DNA of 44,047 bases, taken from positions 1-44,047 of the forward strand of contig NZ_CALXGI010000018.1 of the NCBI RefSeq assembly GCF_944387805.1, read 5' to 3'. The stretch is from an uncultured Pseudoflavonifractor sp. (GTDB taxonomy: Bacteria > Bacillota > Clostridia > Oscillospirales > Oscillospiraceae). The translations under genes and the position numbers were made by a program. Positions 32,541-40,509 of the stretch are shown one piece after another. Below the pieces are notes generated by a model. The model was not told the origin of the DNA, searched no databases, and was given only the letters and a program-made list of their open reading frames with translations. Position 1 is the stretch's first letter, and each line of letters opens with the position of its first letter.

Positions 32541-33437
32541 TTGCCAGTGAACAAGGACCGGGGCCTGGGCAAGGGCCTGGGCGCCCTGCTGGGCGACGCC
32601 GCCCTGAAAACCCAGGAGGGCGGCTCGGTCATGCTGCCCATCTCCCAGGTAGAGCCGGGCCTCAAGCAGCCCAGGAAGCGGTTTGACGAGGCGTCCCTCA
32701 GCGACCTGGCCGAGTCCATCCGCACCCACGGGCTTATCCAGCCTCTCACCGTCCGCCGCCTCTCCTCCGGCTACTACCAGATCATCGCCGGAGAGCGCCG
32801 CTGGCGGGCCTCCAAGCAGGCGGGCCTTACCGAGGTGCCCGCCGTCATCATTGAGGCCGACGACCGGAAGGTTATGGAGCTGGGTCTCATTGAAAACCTC
32901 CAGCGGGAGGATTTGAACCCCATTGAAGAGGCGGGCGGCTACAAGGTCCTGGTGGAGGACTACGGTCTCACCCAGGAGGAGGTGGCCCGGCAGGTGGGCA
33001 AGTCCCGCTCCGCCGTGGCCAACGCCATGCGGCTGCTCTCCCTGCCCGACGCAGTGCGCATGCTGCTGGAGGAGGGCAGGCTGTCCGCCGGACACGCCCG
33101 GGCCATCCTGTCCGTCCCCGGCGGGGAGCTGCAAAAACGGCTGGCCCAGAAGGTGGTGGAGGAGGACCTGTCCGTCCGCCAGACTGAGGCCATGGCCAAG
33201 CGCATTAGCCAGGCTGCCGAAGAGGCGGAACATCCGGCGCCGGCCCCCGACCCCATGAAAATCTACCGGGACGCCGCCGCCAAAGACCTGTCCGCCCGGC
33301 TGGGCCGCAAGGTATCCATTGTCCAGGGAGCCAAAAAGGGCAAGGTAGAGCTGGAATACTACGGCGACGAGGACCTGACCGCCCTTCTTGAAGCGCTGGA
33401 GCAGACCTCCGGCGGGAAGGGAGGAACTTCCCTTTGA
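32541..33437 (+). CDS. parB: Chromosome partitioning protein ParB/Spo0J
   Basis: 298 aa from the TTG at 32541, which has AAAGGA at 9 nt; the upstream ATG at 32532 is only 1-2 nt from that site. N-terminal RGLGKGLGALLGD is the ParA-interacting stretch. The CTP-binding core has GERRWRASKQAG (~88) and ENLQREDLNPIEEA (~120). HTH LTQEEVARQVGKSRSAVANA is at ~147. The C-terminal dimerisation domain follows KIYRDAAAKDLSARLG. It binds the four parS copies around the operon. Confidence 0.93.
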   Translation: MPVNKDRGLGKGLGALLGDAALKTQEGGSVMLPISQVEPGLKQPRKRFDEASLSDLAESIRTHGLIQPLTVRRLSSGYYQIIAGERRWRASKQAGLTEVPAVIIEADDRKVMELGLIENLQREDLNPIEEAGGYKVLVEDYGLTQEEVARQVGKSRSAVANAMRLLSLPDAVRMLLEEGRLSAGHARAILSVPGGELQKRLAQKVVEEDLSVRQTEAMAKRISQAAEEAEHPAPAPDPMKIYRDAAAKDLSARLGRKVSIVQGAKKGKVELEYYGDEDLTALLEALEQTSGGKGGTSL

Positions 33438-34018
33438 ATCAGCAGGACCACAACAAGGAGGAGCTGGAGACTCAGCCCCTCCAGCACGAGGCGGAGCACG
33501 CCAAGCCCCACAAAAAAGTCTCCGTTATGGGGTATCTGACCATTCTCTTTGCCGCCGCCTTTCTGCTGCTCCTCCTGTCCTACTTTATGCAGCAGCGGGC
33601 CAACGAGCAGGCTATCTCCGGACTGAAGGCCACCTCCAGCAACGCCATTGACTCCATCAATAACCTGATTGAGGAGAAGGACGAGCTGTCCCAGCAGGTG
33701 GAGGACCTGAAGGGACAGGTGGAGAACCTTCAGGAGGAGCTGGAGGATACTCAGGATCAGCTCACCAACGCCCAGAGCAGCGCCGACATGGCCCAGACCG
33801 CCCAGGCGGATGCCCAGAAGGCTCTGGAGGCTATGGACTGGTTCTGGCGCATCCAGCGGCAGTTCTCCCGCGGCTACTACACCGACGCGGCCAACATGGC
33901 GGAGGAGTTTGAGGCCGCCGGACTGCCCCAATACCTGCCCCAGAAGGCCCTCACCGGCCGGGAGGGTGACCCCTCCCCCGCCCAGCAGTACCAGGAGATT
34001 AAAGACGCGCTGGACTGA
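33434..34018 (+). CDS. Single-pass membrane protein with coiled coil, unknown
   Basis: 194 aa. The start is TTG at 33434, overlapping the parB stop (TTGA), with AAGGAGG 9 nt upstream, so translation is coupled. Residues 1-29 are polar, a TM is at ~31-50 (MGYLTILFAAAFLLLLLSYFM), then an extracytoplasmic coiled coil ~70-135 (ELSQQVEDLKGQVENLQEEL), and a helical C terminus (DWFWRIQRQFSRGYYTDAANM) resembling a TPR-like hairpin. I do not recognise a named family. Its fixed place after parB suggests a chromosome/cell-wall link, which is inference. Confidence 0.8.
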   Translation: MNQQDHNKEELETQPLQHEAEHAKPHKKVSVMGYLTILFAAAFLLLLLSYFMQQRANEQAISGLKATSSNAIDSINNLIEEKDELSQQVEDLKGQVENLQEELEDTQDQLTNAQSSADMAQTAQADAQKALEAMDWFWRIQRQFSRGYYTDAANMAEEFEAAGLPQYLPQKALTGREGDPSPAQQYQEIKDALD

Positions 34019-34027
34019 GCCTGCCCC

Positions 34028-34043
34028 TGTTTCACGTGAAACA
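34028..34043. promoter_or_regulatory. parS site 4
   Basis: Perfect TGTTTCACGTGAAACA between the membrane-protein gene and serS, about 2.4 kb from parS 3. Confidence 0.95.
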
Positions 34044-34101
34044 TTTCTCCGCGGGACCTCCCTCCCGCACGATAACAATATGATAATGAGGTGTCATATC
34101 C

Positions 34102-35406
34102 ATGCTGGACATTCGTTTTATCCGTGAAAACCCGGAAGCCGTAAAAGAGAACATCAAAAAGAAATTCCAGGACGCCAAGCTGCCCCTGGTGGACAAGGTG
34201 CTGGAACTGGATGCCGCCAACCGGGCGGCCATGACCGAGGCCAACGAGCTGCGGGCCAGCCGCAACAGCCTGTCCAAGCAGATCGGCATGCTGATGGGCC
34301 AGGCCAAGAAGGACCCCTCCAAGCTCCAGGAGGCCGAGGCCGTCAAGGCCCAGGTCAAGGCCAACGCCGACCGCCTGGCCCAGCTGGAGGAGCAGGAGAC
34401 CAGGCTGGCCGAGGAGATCCACCACATCATGCTCCAGATCCCCAATATCATCGACCCCTCCGTGCCCATCGGCCCCGACGACTCCTGCAACGTGGAGGTA
34501 GAGCGGTTCGGCGAGCCTGTGGTGCCCGACTTCCCCATCCCCTATCACACGGAAATCATGGAGTCCTTTGACGGCATCGACATGGACTCCGCCGGTCGGG
34601 TGTCCGGCAGCGGCTTCTATTACCTGCTGGGGGATATCGCCCGGCTCCACGAGGGCGTGCTGGCCTACGCCCGGGACTTCATGATCAACAAGGGCTTTAC
34701 CTTCTGCATCCCCCCCTTCATGATCCACGGCAACGTGGTGGAGGGCGTCATGAGCCAGACCGACATGGAGTCCATGATGTACAAGATTGAGGGCGAGGAC
34801 CTGTACCTCATCGGCACCAGCGAGCACTCCATGATCGGCAAATTCATCGACCAGATCATTCCCGAGGAGTCCCTGCCCCAGACCCTCACCTCCTATTCCC
34901 CCTGCTTCCGCAAGGAGAAGGGCGCCCACGGCATCGAGGAGCGGGGCGTGTACCGCATCCATCAGTTTGAGAAGCAGGAGATGATCGTGGTCTGCAAGCC
35001 TGAGGACTCCATGAAGTGGTATGACCAGATGTGGAAGTACTCCGTGGAGCTGTTCCGCTCCCTGGACATCCCCGTCCGCCAGCTGGAGTGCTGCTCCGGC
35101 GATCTGGCCGACCTGAAGGTCAAGTCCTGCGACATCGAGGCCTGGTCCCCCCGCCAGCAGAAGTACTTTGAGGTGTGTTCCTGCTCCAACCTGGGCGACG
35201 CCCAGGCCCGCCGCCTGAAGATGCGGGTCAAGGGCGCCGACGGCAAGATGTACCTGCCCCACACCCTCAACAACACCGTCGTCGCGCCTCCCCGTATGCT
35301 CATCGCCCTGCTGGAGAACAACCTCCAGGCCGACGGCACGGTGAAAATTCCCAAGGTCCTCCAGCCCTATATGGGCGGCAAGGAGCTGCTGGTGCCCAAG
35401 AAGTAA
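34102..35406 (+). CDS. serS: Seryl-tRNA synthetase
   Basis: 434 aa, normal length. The N-terminal antiparallel coiled-coil arm is at ~25-105 (NRAAMTEANELRASRNSLSKQ). Class II motif 2 is FRKEKGAHGIEERGVYRIHQF (~270-290), and motif 3 is at the C terminus (PPRMLIALLENN). TSEHSMIG (~237) and the SGDLADLKVKSCDIEAWSP stretch bind serine and ATP. GAGGTG precedes the ATG. No T-box is present upstream. A mosaic repeat follows the stop codon within about 20 bp. Confidence 0.95.
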   Translation: MLDIRFIRENPEAVKENIKKKFQDAKLPLVDKVLELDAANRAAMTEANELRASRNSLSKQIGMLMGQAKKDPSKLQEAEAVKAQVKANADRLAQLEEQETRLAEEIHHIMLQIPNIIDPSVPIGPDDSCNVEVERFGEPVVPDFPIPYHTEIMESFDGIDMDSAGRVSGSGFYYLLGDIARLHEGVLAYARDFMINKGFTFCIPPFMIHGNVVEGVMSQTDMESMMYKIEGEDLYLIGTSEHSMIGKFIDQIIPEESLPQTLTSYSPCFRKEKGAHGIEERGVYRIHQFEKQEMIVVCKPEDSMKWYDQMWKYSVELFRSLDIPVRQLECCSGDLADLKVKSCDIEAWSPRQQKYFEVCSCSNLGDAQARRLKMRVKGADGKMYLPHTLNNTVVAPPRMLIALLENNLQADGTVKIPKVLQPYMGGKELLVPKK

Positions 35407-35414
35407 AAATACCT

Positions 35415-35965
35415 TCCCTGGGGGTCTGGCTGTCCGGTGGACAGCCAGACAAAAAGAACCCTTCCTTAACCCGTGGCGGCTGGCCTCTCGGGGGCCCCGC
35501 CGAAGCCCAGCGAAGCAAAAACGGGGTCCCCGCCGGGCTCATGGCCCGGTGGGGAAAGGACGAGCAAGGGAGCGGTGCAAGGAATGGCCGTTCAAGCCGT
35601 TCCGAGACAGAGCGGACTTTGCGAGGACGCCGCGAACGATATGACGCTTGCGGCGACGGGTCTCCGACGGGGTACTTTTCACCGGCGAAAAGTACCCAAA
35701 AGCCGCCGGGGACACAGGCGCGGAAGGGCCCTTTCAGGGCCAAACGCGCCCGTTTCCCCGGACCCCTTTCAGAGTACGTCCGGCGGCGGTGGTGTCCAAT
35801 GACCCGCCAAACTTGATAGCAGTTACTATGCCGGTTCGGTGCCCCGCGTACCGCTCCCCTTCTGCCCGAGCAGAGTTACCCGCCCAGGCTTGTAAGTCCC
35901 TGCAATTCATTGGCGATCTCAATGCCGCACATAGTCTCTGCGGTTTATCTGCTGCTCTGATTGAG
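35415..35965 (+). repeat. Mosaic intergenic repeat, copy D (longest)
   Basis: Modules: HP0 (35424-35435 with 35439-35450, GTCTGGCTGTCC/GGACAGCCAGAC), an AAGCCCAGCGAAG block, HP1 (35528-35554, CCCCGCCGGGC-tcatg-GCCCGGTGGGG then AAAGGACGAGC), a variable stretch, ACGATATGACGCTTGCGGCGACG, HP2 (35670-35697), AAAAGCCGCCGG, HP3 (35727-35741), AAACGCGCCCGTTTCCCC, and the tail ending CAATGCCGCACATAGTCTCTGCG near 35941. It is sense to serS. It fills the serS-mscL gap and nothing else is seen there. Confidence 0.87.
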
Positions 35966-36026
35966 GCAAGTTCTCACATGGGAAGGTTCTCCCCTTCTCT
36001 TATTACAATTTACTGAGGTTATGCAC

Positions 36027-36491
36027 TTGAAGAACATGAAAGACAACATCAAAGACATCAACCGGAAGTCCCGCGGCTTTCTGGGCGAATTCCGCAAGTT
36101 TATCGCCCGGGGCAACGTGATGGACCTGGCGGTAGGCGTCATCATCGGCGGCGCCTTCCAGGCCATCGTCAATTCCCTGGTCAACGACATCATCAACCCT
36201 GTCCTGGGCATCTTTACCGGCGACAGCGAGGCCCTGGCCGCCTCCCTCACCATTCAGCTCCCCGGCGGCGGCCAGCTTATGCTGGGCAGCTTTATCAACG
36301 CGGTCATCAACTTTCTCATTATGGCCTTTATCATCTTCTGCATTGTGAAGGGGCTCAACGCCTTCCAGCGCAAGAAGGAGCAGGCCGCCGACGCGGCCCC
36401 TGCCAAGCCGGCCCTCTCCACCCAGGAGCAGCTGCTCACCGAAATCCGGGACCTGCTGCGGGAGCAGCAGGACAGCAGCGCCGGGAAGTAA
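36027..36491 (+). CDS. mscL: Large-conductance mechanosensitive channel
   Basis: 154 aa from the TTG at 36027, favoured because GAGGT lies 7 nt upstream; the ATG at 36021 is only 2-3 nt from that site, and an ATG at 36036 is another option. GFLGEFRKFIARGNVMDLAVGVIIGGAFQAIV is the amphipathic N-helix plus TM1 with its pore glycines. TM2 is at ~95-115 (FLIMAFIIFCIVKGLN). The basic cytoplasmic helix follows, with an Ala-rich insert before the final bundle (LLTEIRDLLREQ). It opens under hypoosmotic shock. Confidence 0.93.
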   Translation: MKNMKDNIKDINRKSRGFLGEFRKFIARGNVMDLAVGVIIGGAFQAIVNSLVNDIINPVLGIFTGDSEALAASLTIQLPGGGQLMLGSFINAVINFLIMAFIIFCIVKGLNAFQRKKEQAADAAPAKPALSTQEQLLTEIRDLLREQQDSSAGK

Positions 36492-36501
36492 GGAGCGCAT
36501 T

Positions 36502-36873
36502 ATGTCTGACGAACACAACAAGACCCCCAACAGCGGCCAGGAGGAACAGCCCCGGGAGCCCTACACCCCCGCTTCTCCCCTCAAGCGCATCTGGGCCTGG
36601 GTGGGCGTGGTGTACATGGTCATCATCGTGTTTCTCATGACCTACATGTACGGCACCGGCTCCTATCTCCACGGCATCGCCGCCCTGATGCTCATCCCCG
36701 CCCTGGGAGGCGGGGCGGCGTCAGCGGTGTGCCTGTGGGTCACCGCACCCCAGGAGGGCCGCACCCCCGCCCGCCGGGCCATGATGATTCTCATCACCGC
36801 CCTGTGCCTGGCCCTGATTATCGTCAACCTGATCAATGGAATTCCGGCCTTGCTGGCCAACTTCGGAGGTTAA
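36502..36873 (+). CDS. Small membrane protein, unknown
   Basis: 123 aa. It has a polar N terminus (1-28) and three TMs at ~30-48, ~57-77 and ~93-118. The ATG has AAGGAG 6-7 nt upstream and lies 10 bp after mscL; the stop is 4 bp before the rsmG start. No catalytic motif is seen. Its role is unknown. Confidence 0.8.
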   Translation: MSDEHNKTPNSGQEEQPREPYTPASPLKRIWAWVGVVYMVIIVFLMTYMYGTGSYLHGIAALMLIPALGGGAASAVCLWVTAPQEGRTPARRAMMILITALCLALIIVNLINGIPALLANFGG

Positions 36874-36877
36874 CGGA

Positions 36878-37594
36878 ATGGAAGAGCGAATTGCCGCCGG
36901 ACTGGCGGCCATGGGCGTCCCCCTCCCCTCCCCTGCCGCCCCCGCCCTGCTGGCCAGATACGGCCAGCTGCTGCTGGAGAAAAACCAGGTTATGAACCTG
37001 ACCGCCATCACCGAGCCCGACAAGGTGGCCGATCTCCACTTCCTGGACTCCGCCGCCCTGCTCACTCTGGAGGGAGTGGACTTCAAGGGCAAGCGGGTCA
37101 TCGACGTGGGCACCGGGGCGGGCTTCCCCGGCCTTCCCTTGAAAATTCTGGAACCTACCATCTCTCTCACCCTGCTGGACAGCCTGGGCAAGCGGGTCAG
37201 CTGGCTCCGCGAGGTGTGCGGCCAGCTGGGTCTGACGGACGTAACCTGCGTCCACGCCCGGGCGGAGGAGCAGGCCCTGGAGCCGCTCTGGCGGGACGGG
37301 TTTGACTTTGCCGTGTCCCGGGCAGTGGCCGACCTGAGGATACTCACCGAGCTGTGCCTGCCCTATGTAAAACCGGGCGGCCTGTTCCTGTCCATGAAGG
37401 CGGTGGACTGCACCCAGGAGCTCTCCGGCGCGGCCAACGCCATCGCCCGCCTGGGCGGCAGGGTGGAGGCCCTGCGGGACTATGAAATCCCCGGCGCAGG
37501 GGTCACCCACCGGGTGGTGCTCATCCGTAAAACCGGTTCCACCCCCAAGGGCTACCCCCGCCGGTGGGCCAAGCTCCAAAAGGCCCCCCTCTAA
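36878..37594 (+). CDS. rsmG: 16S rRNA (guanine-N7) methyltransferase
   Basis: 238 aa. The ATG at 36878 has GGAGG upstream, spanning the previous stop. AdoMet motif I is VIDVGTGAGFPGLPLKIL (~71-88), with TLLDSLGKRVSWL after it, and FAVSRAVADL (~140) is characteristic. It methylates G527 of 16S rRNA. In many Firmicutes rsmG is close to noc and parAB, as here. Confidence 0.93.
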   Translation: MEERIAAGLAAMGVPLPSPAAPALLARYGQLLLEKNQVMNLTAITEPDKVADLHFLDSAALLTLEGVDFKGKRVIDVGTGAGFPGLPLKILEPTISLTLLDSLGKRVSWLREVCGQLGLTDVTCVHARAEEQALEPLWRDGFDFAVSRAVADLRILTELCLPYVKPGGLFLSMKAVDCTQELSGAANAIARLGGRVEALRDYEIPGAGVTHRVVLIRKTGSTPKGYPRRWAKLQKAPL

Positions 37595-37638
37595 ATGGGG
37601 CCAATTGTTACTATTGTGTTATATTTGCACAAAAAACA

Positions 37639-37667
37639 TTGGAAATTGAATCCCGTTATGATATACT
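37639..37667 (+). promoter_or_regulatory. Promoter of the MinD-like gene
   Basis: TTGGAA (37639-37644) and TATACT (37662-37667), 17-bp spacer. Confidence 0.65.
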
Positions 37668-37693
37668 AACACCGTATGAACTGGAGGGACGCT

Positions 37694-38431
37694 ATGAGTA
37701 CCGCCGTTGTGGTCACGTCCGGTAAGGGTGGGACGGGAAAGACCTCCCTGACCGGGGGCGTCTCCTCCTGTCTGGCCGCCCTGGGCCAGCGTGTGCTGTG
37801 CATCGACATGGACATCGGCCTGCGGAATCTGGACATCTCCCTGGGGCTCACCGACCGGGCCCTCATGGACTTCACCGACGTGCTGGAGGGCCGCTGCTCC
37901 CTGAAGCGGGCGGCGGTGCCCCACCCGGTCATCAAAAATCTCTACCTCCTCACCGCCCCTCTCACCCTGCCCCCCGGCATCAGCGAGGAGCGGATGAAGG
38001 CCTTCATCCGCAGGGCCAGGGAGCAGTACGACTACATTCTCATGGACTCCCCCGCCGGCATGGGCGAGGGTTTCCGGCTGGCGGTGTGCGGGGCGGACCG
38101 GGGCATTGTGGTCTCCACCACCGACGCCTCCGCCCTCCGGGACGCCCAGCGTGTGGTCTCTCTCCTCTCCCGCCAGCTGCCCGCCATCCATCTGGTGGTC
38201 AACCGGGTGCAGCCCAAGCTGCTCCGCCGGCTCCACACCACCATTGACGACGCCATGGACGCCGCCGGCCTGCCCCTGCTGGGGGTGGTGCCCGAGGATG
38301 AACAGGTCATGCTCTCCGCCAACCAGGGCAAGCCCATCATCCTGGCCAGCCGGAAGGGCGCCGCCGTGGCCTATCTCAACATCGCCCGCCGCCTGCTGGG
38401 TGAGCGGGTTCCCCTCATGCGCATCCGCTGA
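37694..38431 (+). CDS. MinD-like ParA-superfamily ATPase
   Basis: 245 aa. The ATG at 37694 has GGAGGG upstream. Deviant Walker A SGKGGTGKTS (~9-18), IDMDIGLRNLDISLGL (~37) as in MinD, and DYILMDSPAGMGEG (~114) as Walker B. The C terminus ends ARRLLGERVPLMRIR, without the clear amphipathic membrane-targeting helix of MinD. There is no minC or minE nearby. It may be an FlhG- or MinD-like regulator; the partner is unknown. It precedes a zinc-ribbon membrane protein and mgsA-like. Confidence 0.85.
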   Translation: MSTAVVVTSGKGGTGKTSLTGGVSSCLAALGQRVLCIDMDIGLRNLDISLGLTDRALMDFTDVLEGRCSLKRAAVPHPVIKNLYLLTAPLTLPPGISEERMKAFIRRAREQYDYILMDSPAGMGEGFRLAVCGADRGIVVSTTDASALRDAQRVVSLLSRQLPAIHLVVNRVQPKLLRRLHTTIDDAMDAAGLPLLGVVPEDEQVMLSANQGKPIILASRKGAAVAYLNIARRLLGERVPLMRIR

Positions 38432-38525
38432 CCGGCCCCGGTTTTCCCACAGGGCAGGTCCCGCGGGTGGAAACTCCTCCGAGCTCAGGCCCGGAATCAT
38501 GGGCCATGCGGCCCCGGGAGGCGCT

Positions 38526-39134
38526 ATGTTCTGTACCAAATGCGGCGCGCCGCTGAAGGACGGTCTAAAGTTTTGCACATCCTGCGGCGCAAAGGTGGAA
38601 AATCCGGCGGCTCAGGCCGGGTCCCCTCCCCCGCCCCGGACCGGAACACGGGTCAAGGGCAGGTGGAGGGCGGCAGCGGCCTCGGCGGCCCTGACCGCAG
38701 TCACGCTGGCCGCCGCCCTGGGGGTGTTCCTCTGGGCCGCGGCGCCCAGGACCAGTACCCCGGAGGGGTCTCTGGCCCTGCTGGTGGAGAGCCTGGCCGA
38801 CGGCGACGGGCTGCGGGCCGCTCAGGCCATGGACCTGACCCTGAGCCAGCTGACGGGCATGAAGTCCATGACCGCGGCCCAGGGGCAGTCCGCCCTGCTC
38901 TCCGCCCTCCAGCTGCCCCAGGATACGGACGTTGGCCGGCGCCTCCAGTCCGCCCGGCTTATCACCGCCACTGTGTCCTACACCAACCCTGCGGGCACCG
39001 CCTGCCAGGGGTCGGCCCTGGTCCGGCTCACCTGGGCCGACGGAACCCAGACCACCGCCCTGCTCCCGGACGCAGCCTTGGAATATGACGGCGGCGGCTG
39101 GCATATCATATCCGGGCTGGGCCCCATAATCTGA
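38526..39134 (+). CDS. Zinc-ribbon membrane-anchored protein, unknown
   Basis: 202 aa from the ATG at 38526 (GGGAGG upstream); an upstream open frame in the MinD-like gene is a shadow. Cys3, Cys6, Cys17 and Cys20 form a zinc ribbon (CTKCGAPL, FCTSCGAK). A TM lies at ~48-72. The extracytoplasmic ~125 residues (SLALLVESLADGDGLRAAQAM to the end YDGGGWHIISGLGPII) look like a small sensor-type domain without known motifs. Confidence 0.8.
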   Translation: MFCTKCGAPLKDGLKFCTSCGAKVENPAAQAGSPPPPRTGTRVKGRWRAAAASAALTAVTLAAALGVFLWAAAPRTSTPEGSLALLVESLADGDGLRAAQAMDLTLSQLTGMKSMTAAQGQSALLSALQLPQDTDVGRRLQSARLITATVSYTNPAGTACQGSALVRLTWADGTQTTALLPDAALEYDGGGWHIISGLGPII

Positions 39135-39150
39135 GAAAGGATGAATTCCG

Positions 39151-39567
39151 ATGAACATTGCCCTAATGGCCCACGACCGCAAGAAGGAACTGATGGTCCA
39201 ATTCTGCATTGCCTACTGCGGCATTCTCTCCAAGCACACCGTCTGTGCCACCAATACTACGGGGAAGCTGGTCGCTGAGGCCACCGGGCTGCCGGTATAC
39301 CTCTTCCTTTCCTGCCAGCACGGCGGAAGCCAGCAGATTGGCGCCCGCATCGCCTACAACGAAATCGACATGGTTCTTTTCTTCTGCGACCCTCAGTCCA
39401 GCGATATGGACGCCGACCTGAACTATATCACCCGGCTGTGCGACCAGTACAACATCCCCTACGCCACCAACGTGGGCACCGCTGAGATGCTCATTCACGG
39501 CCTGGAGCGGGGCGATCTGGATTGGCGGGAGATTATCAATCCCAAGAGCAAGCCCTTTACTGTGTAA
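39151..39567 (+). CDS. mgsA: Methylglyoxal synthase-like protein lacking catalytic Asp
   Basis: 138 aa, family length. MNIALMAHDRKKELMVQF matches MgsA starts closely. The active-site motif, SGPxGGDQQ in characterised enzymes, reads SCQHGGSQQIGA here, so the catalytic Asp (Asp71 in E. coli numbering) is Ser and the SGP phosphate-binding turn is altered. ATGTTG is ATNTTG, and the His of the HDPDV loop is missing (DPQSSDMDADLN). IPYATNVGTAEML is retained. It is likely not an efficient methylglyoxal synthase; it may bind a phosphorylated ligand or act as a regulator. Confidence 0.83.
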   Translation: MNIALMAHDRKKELMVQFCIAYCGILSKHTVCATNTTGKLVAEATGLPVYLFLSCQHGGSQQIGARIAYNEIDMVLFFCDPQSSDMDADLNYITRLCDQYNIPYATNVGTAEMLIHGLERGDLDWREIINPKSKPFTV

Positions 39568-39576
39568 TGCTTCCGC

Positions 39577-39615
39577 CGCGCCGCCCCGCACCATCGGGCG
39601 GCGCGTTCTTTTTTT
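39577..39615 (+). terminator. Terminator after mgsA-like
   Basis: CGCGCCGCCC (39577-39586) and GGGCGGCGCG (39596-39605), then TTCTTTTTTT. Confidence 0.9.
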
Positions 39616-39627
39616 GCCTTTCCCCCG

Positions 39628-39850
39628 GGGATCTGGCTGTCCGGTGGACAGCCAGATAAAAGCCCCCTTAGCCTCGGGGTCCCCGCACAAGCCCAGCGCA
39701 GCGAAAACGGGGTCCCCGCGGAAGGCGGTACGCCTTTCGTGGGGAGAGGACGAGCGGCGTTACCCGCCCAGACTTGCAAGTCCCTGCAATTCATTGGCGA
39801 TCGCAATGCTTTACAAAGTCTCTGCTCCGTATTTCGGATTCTGCTCGAAC
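39628..39850 (+). repeat. Mosaic intergenic repeat, copy E (internally deleted)
   Basis: HP0 (39631-39642 with 39646-39657, ATCTGGCTGTCC/GGACAGCCAGAT), the AAGCCCAGCG block, and HP1 (39714-39744, nearly identical to copy A, with GAGAGGACGAGC). It then jumps straight to the tail (GCGTTACCCGCCCAGACTTG...). HP2, HP3 and the middle are missing. Sense to mgsA-like, after its terminator. Confidence 0.85.
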
Positions 39851-39919
39851 AACCTTGCAGTACAGCATTGAATACCGGTTCCACCGCCCCTGAAATTCCC
39901 GGTTTTGGCCCGCTAACAG

Positions 39920-39948
39920 TTGACATTGGGGCCGATTTGGGATACTAT
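39920..39948 (+). promoter_or_regulatory. Promoter of the hisS T-box transcript
   Basis: TTGACA (39920-39925) and TACTAT (39943-39948), 17-bp spacer. Confidence 0.65.
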
Positions 39949-39954
39949 TGTGCT

Positions 39955-40212
39955 GTATGCAGCGATAAAGCACCGCTATGACGGAGCATGAGTACCAGGC
40001 CATCCGCCGGACAGAGAAGGACGCCCCCGGCTGAAAGCGCCCCACGGACCGGACCCTGGGAAAGACGGCTCTACCAGCGGGGATGGAGACATCCACGGCC
40101 CGCTCCCCGTAACAGGAGCACAGAGGGCAGGACGAGACGTCCCGCCGAACATGGGTGGCACCACGGAGGCAGGCGCTTTCGTCCCATTAACAAGGGACGG
40201 AGGCGCTTTTTT
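39955..40212 (+). promoter_or_regulatory. T-box riboswitch for hisS
   Basis: The T-box sequence GGGTGGCACCACGG is at 40153-40166. The terminator stem pairs 40173-40185 with 40194-40206 and ends in six T. Stem I hallmarks are visible (TATGACGGAGCATGAGTA; AGAGAAGGA; GGCTGAAAGCG). A CAC at 40043-40045 might be the His specifier, but I could not prove its place in the loop. Uncharged tRNA-His would favour antitermination and hisS expression. Confidence 0.88.
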
Positions 40213-40246
40213 GTCCTTTCTGTGCCCACACCATAAAAGAGAAGGC

Positions 40247-40301
40247 GTTTTTATGATGGATCGTATCAAGCCCCGCACCCTGTCCGGCTTTATGGAGCTG
40301 C
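40247..40301 (+). repeat. 55-bp direct repeat, copy 1 (hisS 5' end)
   Basis: Identical to 40455-40509. It covers GTTTTT, the ATGATG start and the first 16 codons of hisS. Confidence 0.95.
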
Positions 40302-40321
40302 ATGCCCCAGCGAATCCCTGA
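40253..40321 (+). pseudogene. Truncated duplicate of hisS 5' end
   Basis: It reads MMDRIKPRTLSGFMEL like HisRS, then diverges to HAPANP and a stop (22 aa). The site before it is weak (GAAGGCG). It is either a dead remnant or a translated uORF between the T-box and hisS. Confidence 0.8.
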
Positions 40322-40454
40322 TTCGCCGGGGACCCCTGATTTGACTCAAATTGCCCGGAGTGAATCCGGTCAATTTCAAGGTTTTGCTGCGCAAAACGCT
40401 TGTCGCCGCACTTGCGGCGGCCCGGCAGCAGCGGCCTATCCCTATACAAAAGGA
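40302..40454 (+). repeat. 153-bp hairpin-array insert inside the hisS leader
   Basis: Four successive hairpins: 40305-40331 (GCGAATC-cct-GATTCGC with CCCC/GGGG base), 40348-40376 (AAATTG.CCGG/CCGG.CAATTT), 40381-40397 (GTTTTGC-tgc-GCAAAAC), 40404-40419 (CGCCGC-actt-GCGGCG). No coding content is convincing. Its end supplies the AAAAGGAG used by hisS. Confidence 0.75.
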
Positions 40455-40509
40455 GTTTTTATGATGGATCGTATCAAGCCCCGCACCCTGTCCGGCTTTA
40501 TGGAGCTGC
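40455..40509 (+). repeat. 55-bp direct repeat, copy 2 (functional hisS start)
   Basis: Second copy of 40247-40301; this one continues into the full hisS gene. Confidence 0.95.

Noticed and set aside
34044..34101. T-box upstream of serS
   Set aside because: Only 58 nt lie between parS 4 and the start codon, with no T-box sequence.
40302..40460. N-terminal extension of HisRS from the ATG at 40302
   Set aside because: It would translate the hairpin insert into non-homologous residues; the ATG at 40461 has a proper ribosome site and begins the conserved protein.
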